Origin: Caldisericaceae bacterium
Lineage (GTDB): Bacteria; Caldisericota; Caldisericia; Caldisericales; Caldisericaceae
Reading direction: 5' to 3'
Assembly (NCBI GenBank): GCA_026987225.1
Contig: JALSNB010000363.1
Span: 1-5,004, forward strand
Length of the DNA: 5,004 bases
Shown: one piece after another, positions 1 through 5,004 of the stretch
Numbering within the stretch: the first letter of the stretch is position 1
Layout: every line of letters begins with the position of its first letter
Made by a program: the position numbers and the translations under genes
Notes under the pieces: model-generated
The model's database searches: none
Told to the model about the DNA's origin: nothing
The model's input: only the letters and a program-made list of their open reading frames with translations

Positions 1-404
1 ATTCTTGCACCTCCGGAGTCGTTCATACCGATAAATGGAATACCTAATTTCATTGCCATATCTTGCATTTTGGCAATTTTAAGGGCATGCATTTCTCCCA
101 AGGAACCTCCGACAACCGTAAAATCCTGTGCATAAAGAGCTACCCTTCTGCCATTTACTTTTCCTATTCCGGTCACGACTCCATCTGCAGGTATATCTTT
201 TTTGTCTAATCCGAAATATGTGGAACGCGTTTTTACGAACATATCAAATTCCTGAAATGTTCCCGGATCCACTAACAGTTCTATTCTTTCTCTTGCAGTG
301 AGTTTGCCTTTTGAATGTTGCTTTTCTACGGCTGATTCTCCTCCCTGTGCAATAATTTTCTTCTTTGTCTCTTTGAGTTTTAAAATCACATCGTTTATAT
401 CCAT
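1..404 (-). CDS. Acyl-CoA carboxyltransferase subunit (propionyl-CoA carboxylase beta / methylmalonyl-CoA decarboxylase alpha), N-terminal part
   Basis: The gene runs off the low-coordinate edge, so only the first 134 residues (plus two bases of the next codon) of a protein usually near 515 residues are visible. The family transfers a carboxyl group between carboxybiotin and an acyl-CoA, either making methylmalonyl-CoA from propionyl-CoA or, in sodium-pumping decarboxylases, the reverse; it acts in the cytoplasm or at the membrane complex. Visible family marks in order are GKLTARERI (33-41), DGVVTG (74-79), the glycine-rich QDFTVVGGSLGE (93-104) and NDSGGAR (128-134), all in the first crotonase-like half that binds the acyl-CoA or biotin. 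The start ATG at 404 is preceded by a strong Shine-Dalgarno and a near-consensus promoter. Whether it is the pccB or the mmdA type cannot be decided here: the genes that would tell (biotin carboxylase, or the decarboxylase beta/gamma chains and biotin carrier) lie outside. The family call is firm; acyl-CoA specificity is inferred from resemblance. Confidence 0.93.
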   Translation of the reverse strand, partial: MDINDVILKLKETKKKIIAQGGESAVEKQHSKGKLTARERIELLVDPGTFQEFDMFVKTRSTYFGLDKKDIPADGVVTGIGKVNGRRVALYAQDFTVVGGSLGEMHALKIAKMQDMAMKLGIPFIGMNDSGGAR

Positions 405-407
405 TTT

Positions 408-416
408 CCCTCCCCT
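408..416 (-). promoter_or_regulatory. Ribosome binding site of the carboxyltransferase gene
   Basis: On the minus strand this reads AGGGGAGGG, ending three bases before the ATG at 404. It is a purine-rich Shine-Dalgarno at a usable, slightly short spacing and supports that start codon. Confidence 0.75.
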
Positions 417-442
417 ATTTTGTCTGTATTAAAACTGTTCTC

Positions 443-471
443 ATTGTATTAGAAAGCCCTAAAAAAGTCAA
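443..471 (-). promoter_or_regulatory. Sigma-70 type promoter of the carboxyltransferase gene
   Basis: On the minus strand, TTGACT (471-466) is a -35 box one base off consensus, and TACAAT (448-443) is a -10 box one base off consensus. They are separated by exactly 17 bases. Transcription would begin near 436, giving a leader of about 32 bases before the ATG at 404. The -35 box begins only 6 bases past the stop codon of the upstream permease gene, so the promoter fills the intergenic gap. I see no clear operator palindrome around it. The assignment is by sequence match only, but both boxes and the spacing are very close to ideal. Confidence 0.75.
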
Positions 472-477
472 TAACTT

Positions 478-1413
478 TTACTCTCTTCTGTAAGGTTTCA
501 GAAGTGCGGACGGATAAGATGCGTTTCTTGCAACAAGAATAAGAACAATAATCGTAAATAGGTACGGAAGCATCAAGTAAATCTGGTAAGGAATTTTAAT
601 TGCAGAGTTTTGCAACCTTAACCCTAAAACATCGATACCTCCGAATAGCAGCGCGCCGCCTAATACTTTCCATGGCATCCAGTTTGCAAATATCACGAGT
701 GCTATTGCTACCCAGCCTCTTCCGCCAACGATGTTATAAAGAAACATGTTAAATTCGCATAGCGTAAAAAATGATCCTGCCATACCCATTAACGTTCCTG
801 CAATAATCATTGATATGTATCTTATTTTATAGACGTTTATGCCTACGGCATCCGCAGATTCCGGATTTTCTCCTACTGCCCTCAGAGAAAGCCCGAACGT
901 TGTTTTGAAAACTACGTATGCTGCAATGGGTACAATAATGAAAGCTATGTATGTCAGAGCAAATTGGTTAAAGAATATCGGGCCCAATACGGGTATTTTG
1001 TAAAGTACGGGTATCGGAACCGTGTTAAATGCTTTTATTGTAGGAGGAACCGTTGGTGAACCGATAACGGCTCTGTATGTGTAATACGCAAGCCCGGTAG
1101 CAAATATTGTGATTCCAAGCCCTGAGACGTGTTGATTCACGCCAAGTGTTACCGCAAAGAAAGCCATAAGTAATCCGAATAATAGCCCTACGATAGAGGC
1201 AACAAGCACTCCGAGCCATAAACTTTTTGTAAAATATGCCGTCAAGAATCCTGATAGTGCGCCCATCAGCATTGTTCCTTCTATCCCTAAATTCAATATG
1301 CCCGACCGTTCTGCAAACATTTCACCTATTGTTGCCAAAACGAGAGGTGTAGCAAGCCTTATTGTGGCTGATAGATACCAAATCGTAAAAGATGATATAC
1401 CGCTGGAGTTCAT
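478..1413 (-). CDS. ABC transporter permease, BMP/nucleoside importer class, second permease (NupQ/YufQ-like)
   Basis: This 311-residue, strongly hydrophobic protein is one of the two different membrane subunits of the importer and would form half of the channel through the inner membrane. It belongs to the branched-chain/sugar permease family (BPD_transp_2) and has the usual length for the shorter partner. Recognisable family blocks are ERSGILNLGIEGTMLMGA (35-52), the cytoplasmic coupling loop GENPESADAVGINV (181-194) expected to contact the ATPase, GGRGWVAIALVIFANW (230-245), and a terminal PSALLKPYRRE. Hydrophobic stretches near 19-32, 46-61, 66-91, 97-115, 151-170, 197-217, 232-262 and 278-295 suggest about eight membrane segments. 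The start ATG overlaps the stop of the first permease as ATGA and has a good Shine-Dalgarno. It ends in TAA immediately before the carboxyltransferase promoter. Family and role are clear; the transported compound is not shown by this sequence. Confidence 0.93.
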   Translation of the reverse strand: MNSSGISSFTIWYLSATIRLATPLVLATIGEMFAERSGILNLGIEGTMLMGALSGFLTAYFTKSLWLGVLVASIVGLLFGLLMAFFAVTLGVNQHVSGLGITIFATGLAYYTYRAVIGSPTVPPTIKAFNTVPIPVLYKIPVLGPIFFNQFALTYIAFIIVPIAAYVVFKTTFGLSLRAVGENPESADAVGINVYKIRYISMIIAGTLMGMAGSFFTLCEFNMFLYNIVGGRGWVAIALVIFANWMPWKVLGGALLFGGIDVLGLRLQNSAIKIPYQIYLMLPYLFTIIVLILVARNASYPSALLKPYRRE

Positions 1414-2477
1414 TTTACCCTCCTTATTCTGTATTCAAAGAATAAAAGCATTGCCAGCATAACGAGAAGAGTTATTCCCTGAATTACATCCGAAATATAT
1501 ATGGGAATATGCATGTTAACGCTCATTATCTGTGCTCCGTTTATCACGATTGCAAAGTAAAGTGCCGCAAGTAAAACTCCTATCGTGTTCAATCCGCCAA
1601 GCATTGCGATAACAATGCCACTGTATCCGTATCCAGGAGATATTCCGCTGATCAGATGATACTGCACGCCACATACTTCGCCAACTCCTGCTAATCCTGC
1701 AATTCCTCCGCTTATGATTGAAACAAGAATAATCGTTTTGATTGTATCGATACCGAGGAAATGTGCTGCTTTTGGATTTGATCCGGTAGCGTTAATTTCA
1801 AAACCAAGTTTTGTTTTTCTGATCAAGAAATACATGAAAATCACTGCGAGAATGGATAAAATTATTCCGGCGTGCACTCGTGTATTCGGAATTAGTTTCG
1901 GAAAGTCTGCATTTTTTGCTATCGGAACTGACGAAGGATACATTGTATGCGGATTTCTCCACGGGCCATTTAATATACCCTGAACGATATATATCATTAT
2001 GAAGTTCATAAGTAATGTTGTAACTACATCATCAACTTGCATTTTCGCTTTCAAGTACCCGGCGATTACAGACCAAAGAGCGCCTGCTATAAAACCTACC
2101 GTGATTTCAAGTGGAATATAGATAATGGCGGGTAGCGGAAGGTTCATAATTCCAAACCATGTGGCCGCAAGTGCACCAGCATAGAGTTGTCCTTCTGCAC
2201 CTATGTTCCAATATTTTGCCTTGAATGCAATTGCAACCGCTACGCCTGTAAGTATCAGGGGCGTTGCTTTTACTATCGTTTCTGACAGTGCAAATTTTGT
2301 TCCGAGTGAGCCTACAAACATGTTATAGAATGCCTCGAACGGATTCTTTTTTATAATGAGCAGGAAAATAGCAGATATTGCAAGTGCTATAAAAACCGCC
2401 GCTACGGGCATTACTATTTGAAACCATACCGGTGGAACTCCGCGTTTTTCTAATTTGAATTTCGGCATTAAGCTCAT
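1410..2477 (-). CDS. ABC transporter permease, BMP/nucleoside importer class, first permease (NupP/YufP-like)
   Basis: This 355-residue membrane protein is the larger of the two permeases and would pair with the 311-residue one to form the channel. A short basic N-terminus (about 1-17, cytoplasmic) is followed by hydrophobic segments near 22-42, 71-87, 97-110, 117-142, 151-170, 202-219, 247-268, 284-313 and 327-347. Family marks are NIGAEGQL (91-98), a block shared with the other permease as NLGIEGTML, and the coupling loop NATGSNPKAAHFLGID (229-244) that should dock on the ATPase. It overlaps the ATPase stop and the next permease start by 4 bases each (ATGA), which points to translational coupling. 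I chose the ATG at 2477 because a strong AAGGAGGG lies 7 bases upstream. An internal ATG three codons later (2468) would sit too far from that site. The family is certain; the substrate is inferred only from the gene set. Confidence 0.94.
   Translation of the reverse strand: MSLMPKFKLEKRGVPPVWFQIVMPVAAVFIALAISAIFLLIIKKNPFEAFYNMFVGSLGTKFALSETIVKATPLILTGVAVAIAFKAKYWNIGAEGQLYAGALAATWFGIMNLPLPAIIYIPLEITVGFIAGALWSVIAGYLKAKMQVDDVVTTLLMNFIMIYIVQGILNGPWRNPHTMYPSSVPIAKNADFPKLIPNTRVHAGIILSILAVIFMYFLIRKTKLGFEINATGSNPKAAHFLGIDTIKTIILVSIISGGIAGLAGVGEVCGVQYHLISGISPGYGYSGIVIAMLGGLNTIGVLLAALYFAIVINGAQIMSVNMHIPIYISDVIQGITLLVMLAMLLFFEYRIRRVK
1418..1425 (-). promoter_or_regulatory. Ribosome binding site of the second permease gene
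   Basis: The minus strand reads AAGGAGGG, then TAAA and the ATG at 1413. It lies inside the end of the first permease gene and is nearly complementary to the 16S rRNA tail, which fixes the start. Confidence 0.85.
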
Positions 2478-4000
2478 ACGGTTACCCTCCTTTTTGCACC
2501 GGCCATCATAAGACCTAATTCTTCTATATCCACGTTTTCTTTGCTTCTGTCGATAATTCCCATTATTTCTCCTTCATACATTACCATAATTCTGTCGCTT
2601 AAATGCATGATTTCGTTTAAATCTTCGGAAATTAAGAGAATTGCAGCACCTTTGTTTTTTTCTTCCAATAGTTTTTCGTGAATATACTCCATTGCACCGA
2701 CATCAAGCCCTCTTGTGGGTTGAGATGCAATAATGAATTTGGGATTTCTGGAAAGCACGCGGGCAAGAATGATTTTCTGGAGATTTCCACCTGATAATGT
2801 TCTTGTGATTGCGTCTATGCTACTTGTTTTGATGTTAAATTCTTTTACGAGTTGTTCTGCAAATTTCTTAATTTCCTGGTAATTTATCAGCATGCCTCTT
2901 GAAAATGGCGTTTTATCGTAAAACTCTACCACTAAATTTGCAAATACGGGAATATCCAAGATTAATCCGGATTCCATTCTATCCTCAGGTATTCTTCCTA
3001 CACCCAAATTTATTATCTCTTTCGGCGTTTTGTTTACTATGTTTTTATCTTCTAAAAAAACATCACCTGAAATAGGTTTTCTTACGCCGCAAATTACTTC
3101 TTCCAATTCTTTTTGCCCGTTTCCCGCAACTCCTGCTACACCGAGTATTTCTCCTTCTCTTACTTCAAAACTCACCCCCTTTAAGGCTAACAGCTCTTTA
3201 TCGTTCAATGCTTTCAAATTTCTTACTTTAAAAATAGCACTCCCGAATTGTGCTTTTTCTTTTCTCAACGCTTCGATAACTTCTCTTCCAACCATCAATC
3301 GTGCAAGCTCTTTTTCGTTAGTTTCTTCTTTTCTTCTTTCTCCGGTTACAACTCCGTTTCTTAGAATTACTATTCTGTCGCTTATTTCCATTACTTCTTC
3401 GAGTTTATGAGAAATAAAAACAACACTTTTTCCTTCTTTTTTGAAAATGCGCAGAGTTTTGAAAAGTTCGCTTACTTCTTGCGGAGTTAGTACGGCTGTT
3501 GGTTCGTCAAGGATAAGGACTTGAATATTTCTGTATAGAGCTTTAATGATTTCCACACGCTGTCTTTCGCCTACCGAGAGTTGCCAGATCTTTGCATCCG
3601 GGTCAACCGTAAGTCCGTATTTATCAATGATATTTTTTAGCTTTTTTCTTGCGTCATCTAAGTCAAGCTCGAATCCTTTGGGTGACGGAAGTCCGAGAAT
3701 TACATTTTCAAGCACGGTTAGAGTTCTAACGAGTGTAAAATGTTGGTGAACCATTCCAATGCCAAGAGCAATTGCATCTTTAGGTGAATTAATTTCCACT
3801 TTTTTACCGTTTACGAATATTTCACCGCTATCCTTTGTGTACAGGCCGTATAGGATTTTCATTAAAGTCGTTTTTCCCGCCCCATTTTCTCCCAACAGGG
3901 AAACTATTTCTCCTTTGTATATAACAAAATTAACATTTTTGTTTGCGACAGTATTTAAGAACGTTTTGCGAATATTCCGCATCTCAACAATCTTTTCCAT
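2474..4000 (-). CDS. ABC transporter ATP-binding protein, tandem nucleotide-binding domains (NupO/YufO-like)
   Basis: This 508-residue cytoplasmic protein holds two fused ATP-binding domains and powers the importer. Domain 1 has Walker A GENGAGKT (37-44), Q-loop Gln86 (MVHQHF), signature LSVGERQR (141-148), Walker B with Asp165-Glu166 in LILDEPT, and switch His198 (FISHKL). Domain 2 is degenerate at the catalytic positions. Its Walker A equivalent, GVAGNGQK (290-297), has Gln296 in place of Lys. Ser426-Gln427 stand where Asp-Glu are expected (ASQPTRGLD), and Glu459 replaces the switch His (ISEDL). Its signature LSGGNLQK (402-409) is good, so one composite site (domain 1 Walker motifs with the domain 2 signature) should hydrolyse ATP. 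This pattern is usual in the family. The start at 4000 is preferred over an in-frame ATG at 4048 because GAGGTG sits just upstream, whereas the longer version would translate a hairpin and lacks a Shine-Dalgarno. The stop overlaps the next gene's start. Confidence 0.96.
   Translation of the reverse strand: MEKIVEMRNIRKTFLNTVANKNVNFVIYKGEIVSLLGENGAGKTTLMKILYGLYTKDSGEIFVNGKKVEINSPKDAIALGIGMVHQHFTLVRTLTVLENVILGLPSPKGFELDLDDARKKLKNIIDKYGLTVDPDAKIWQLSVGERQRVEIIKALYRNIQVLILDEPTAVLTPQEVSELFKTLRIFKKEGKSVVFISHKLEEVMEISDRIVILRNGVVTGERRKEETNEKELARLMVGREVIEALRKEKAQFGSAIFKVRNLKALNDKELLALKGVSFEVREGEILGVAGVAGNGQKELEEVICGVRKPISGDVFLEDKNIVNKTPKEIINLGVGRIPEDRMESGLILDIPVFANLVVEFYDKTPFSRGMLINYQEIKKFAEQLVKEFNIKTSSIDAITRTLSGGNLQKIILARVLSRNPKFIIASQPTRGLDVGAMEYIHEKLLEEKNKGAAILLISEDLNEIMHLSDRIMVMYEGEIMGIIDRSKENVDIEELGLMMAGAKRRVTV
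2485..2492 (-). promoter_or_regulatory. Ribosome binding site of the first permease gene
   Basis: The minus strand reads AAGGAGGG, 7 bases before the ATG at 2477 and inside the end of the ATPase gene. It decides between the ATG at 2477 and the internal one at 2468. Confidence 0.85.
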
Positions 4001-4003
4001 GAG

Positions 4004-4009
4004 CACCTC
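4004..4009 (-). promoter_or_regulatory. Ribosome binding site that fixes the ATPase start
   Basis: GAGGTG on the minus strand ends three bases before the ATG at 4000 and is fully complementary to part of the 16S rRNA tail. The alternative in-frame ATG at 4048 has only CCTTCTAA before it, so this site sets the ATPase N-terminus at MEKIVEM. Confidence 0.8.
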
Positions 4010-4012
4010 TCC

Positions 4013-4047
4013 ATAATAAAATTTGGCACAGGGTTTTCCCTGTGCCA
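4013..4047 (-). terminator. Intercistronic hairpin, probable partial terminator/attenuator after the binding-protein gene
   Basis: On the minus strand, TGGCACAGGG (4047-4038) and CCCTGTGCCA (4033-4024) form a perfect 10-bp stem around an AAAA loop, followed by AATTTTATTAT. The stem is GC-rich and the tail T-rich but interrupted, so it looks like a leaky terminator and not an absolute one. It begins 21 bases after the stop codon of the binding-protein gene and ends shortly before the ATPase ribosome binding site. In many importers such a hairpin keeps the binding protein in excess over the membrane parts, either by partial termination or by protecting the upstream mRNA from 3' decay; that role here is inferred. 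The hairpin itself is seen directly. Confidence 0.65.
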
Positions 4048-4068
4048 TTTAGAAGGATTTAACTTAAA

Positions 4069-5004
4069 TTAGTCTCCTTTGGGTTGCGCCTCGTTGATTG
4101 GAACCCTGAATTGCCCGTTCTTTATCTCCTGTTCTTTTTTCATTACAAGATCGATAACATCTTTTGGTAGTTTGTCCTTGAATTCGTAGAACGGTGCGAG
4201 TTTAGCCCCACCTTTACCCATCATTGACCAATCTTTCAAGTCTTGTGCAGTGTATGAGCCGTTCTTTACAGATTCGATTACGTATTTTACAGTGGGCCAC
4301 ATATCCCATACCGCACTTGTAATTACGATGTCAGGTGCTAAATTGTGCTGATCCTGAAGGTTGCCGAATGCATATACGTGCTTTTCTTTGCATGCATCTA
4401 TTACTCCGTATCTTTCTGCATACATTACATCAGCACCTTGCTGAATTTCTGATAGAGCTGCTTCTTTTGCTTTCGGAGGATCGAACCAGCTTCCAATGAA
4501 TGAAACTTTTACTTTTACTTTGGGATTTACTTCTTTAGCTCCGTAAATGTATGCGTTGATAATTCTGTTTACTTCCGGAACGGGAACGCCGCCTACAACT
4601 CCGATAACATTTGTTTTTGTAATCTTTCCTGCAATTAATCCGCAAAGATATGCCGGCTCTTGAATCCAATCGTCAAATACGGAGAGATTTGGATTTGCCG
4701 GCCCTTCGCCTGAGCCAAATACGAATGCAATTTTCGGATAATCTTTTGCAACTCTTCTTACCGCATCTTCAGAACCGAAAGCATCTCCAAAGATAATGTC
4801 GTATCCTTGGCTTGCATACTGCCTCAGGACTTTTTCAAAGTCAGAATACCCCACGTTTTCAGACCATACGTACTTTATTCCGTACACCTTTTCCGCCTTT
4901 AGCAGTGCTTTGTGGATACACCCGTCCCATGGCTCCTCAATAGGAGTTGCATAAACAGCCGCCACTTTAAGCTGTTTCTTCTCTGTCTGCGAAGCAGACT
5001 GCTG
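4069..5004 (-). CDS. BMP-family substrate-binding protein of the ABC importer (5' end outside the window)
   Basis: The frame is open to the high-coordinate edge, so 311 C-terminal residues are visible while the start and signal peptide are not. The visible part begins with a polar Gln/Ser-rich linker, QQSASQTEKKQLK, of the kind that follows a lipoprotein cysteine. It then enters the first strand (VAAVYA, 14-19) of a periplasmic-binding fold. BMP-family marks (numbering from the window edge) are PIEEPWDGCIHKAL (21-34), YLCGLIAGKI (119-128), IGVVGGVPVPEV (134-145), a GSWFDPPKAKEA segment (171-182), QGADVMYAE (189-197), GNLQDQ (214-219) and ITSAVWDMW (228-236). The protein should sit outside the cytoplasmic membrane, anchored by lipid, and deliver ligand to the permeases encoded downstream. 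Classical BMP proteins bind nucleosides, but the Trp-containing first motif marks a different branch. A GTG at 4965 lies inside the first strand and is not a start. Family assignment is strong; ligand unknown. Confidence 0.94.
   Translation of the reverse strand, partial: QQSASQTEKKQLKVAAVYATPIEEPWDGCIHKALLKAEKVYGIKYVWSENVGYSDFEKVLRQYASQGYDIIFGDAFGSEDAVRRVAKDYPKIAFVFGSGEGPANPNLSVFDDWIQEPAYLCGLIAGKITKTNVIGVVGGVPVPEVNRIINAYIYGAKEVNPKVKVKVSFIGSWFDPPKAKEAALSEIQQGADVMYAERYGVIDACKEKHVYAFGNLQDQHNLAPDIVITSAVWDMWPTVKYVIESVKNGSYTAQDLKDWSMMGKGGAKLAPFYEFKDKLPKDVIDLVMKKEQEIKNGQFRVPINEAQPKGD

Noticed and set aside
1025..1219. 64-codon minus-strand open frame inside the second permease gene in another frame
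   Set aside because: It is fully contained in a conserved gene and its Arg/Cys-rich composition is typical of out-of-frame translation.
1714..1983. Plus-strand open frame of 89 codons antisense to the first permease
   Set aside because: It is hydrophobic only because it mirrors a membrane protein gene; no family resemblance.
3030..3410. 126-codon plus-strand open frame opposite the ATPase gene
   Set aside because: It lies wholly antisense to a well-conserved gene, is dominated by Ser/Phe/Leu from complementing Lys/Glu codons, and resembles no known protein.
3546..3749. Plus-strand open frame of 67 codons antisense to the ATPase gene
   Set aside because: It mirrors the signature-motif region of domain 1, and there is no support for expression.
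3759..4016. Plus-strand open frame of 85 codons antisense to the start of the ATPase gene
   Set aside because: It is the complement of the Walker A region, with no independent protein character.
4001..4048. Upstream extension of the ATPase by 16 residues from the ATG at 4048
   Set aside because: It would translate the perfect hairpin, has no Shine-Dalgarno, and adds residues not found in the family; GAGGTG before the ATG at 4000 supports the shorter form.
4001..4068. Possible internal promoter before the ATPase gene (TATTAT near 4013-4018)
   Set aside because: No acceptable -35 box lies at the right distance; the T/A-rich stretch is better explained as the tail of the hairpin.
4963..4965. 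GTG as the start codon of the binding protein
   Set aside because: It lies inside the first beta strand, and the frame stays open upstream through a typical lipoprotein linker to the window edge, so the true start is outside.
4985..4999. Small perfect inverted repeat GTCTGC-GAA-GCAGAC in the linker of the binding protein
   Set aside because: A 6-bp stem inside a low-complexity coding linker, with no T-rich tail, is likely to be chance.

Overview
This 5,004-base window is AT-rich and all of its genes lie on the minus strand, so the reading direction runs from position 5004 down to 1. It holds four genes of one ABC importer of the BMP/nucleoside (simple-sugar-like) class, followed by the first quarter of a biotin-dependent carboxyltransferase gene. 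The proteins are rich in Lys, Ile and Glu, the Shine-Dalgarno sequences are strong, and the carboxyltransferase is of the propionyl-CoA carboxylase / methylmalonyl-CoA decarboxylase type. Together these suggest an anaerobic, possibly thermophilic, low-to-moderate-GC bacterium (Thermotogota, Caldisericota or Firmicutes-like). That placement is an impression and not a measurement.

Layout in transcription order: (1) 5004-4069, a BMP-family substrate-binding protein whose 5' end (start codon, lipoprotein signal) lies outside the window; (2) a 68-base gap (4068-4001) with a perfect 10-bp hairpin and a modest T-rich tail; (3) 4000-2474, a double-domain ABC ATPase; (4) 2477-1410, the first membrane permease, overlapping the ATPase by 4 bases; (5) 1413-478, the second permease, overlapping the first by 4 bases; (6) a 73-base gap (477-405) with a near-consensus sigma-70 promoter and a strong ribosome binding site; (7) 404 to beyond position 1, the N-terminal 134 residues of the carboxyltransferase. 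No stretch longer than 300 bases lacks a gene.

The importer is complete in composition. The extracytoplasmic protein captures the ligand, the two different permeases form the channel, and the single ATPase chain supplies both nucleotide-binding domains. Known relatives carry nucleosides, purines or riboflavin. Here the binding protein has a Trp-containing first motif in place of the usual Asp-Ser-Phe-Asn motif, so the ligand may be a purine base or another compound and not a classical nucleoside. The hairpin after the binding-protein gene probably lowers expression of the membrane and ATPase genes relative to the binding protein. The carboxyltransferase has its own promoter and is probably a separate unit, although no clear terminator separates it from the transporter.

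I found no RNA genes, mobile elements, CRISPR arrays or convincing new system. The region looks like ordinary metabolism and transport with a few points worth checking.
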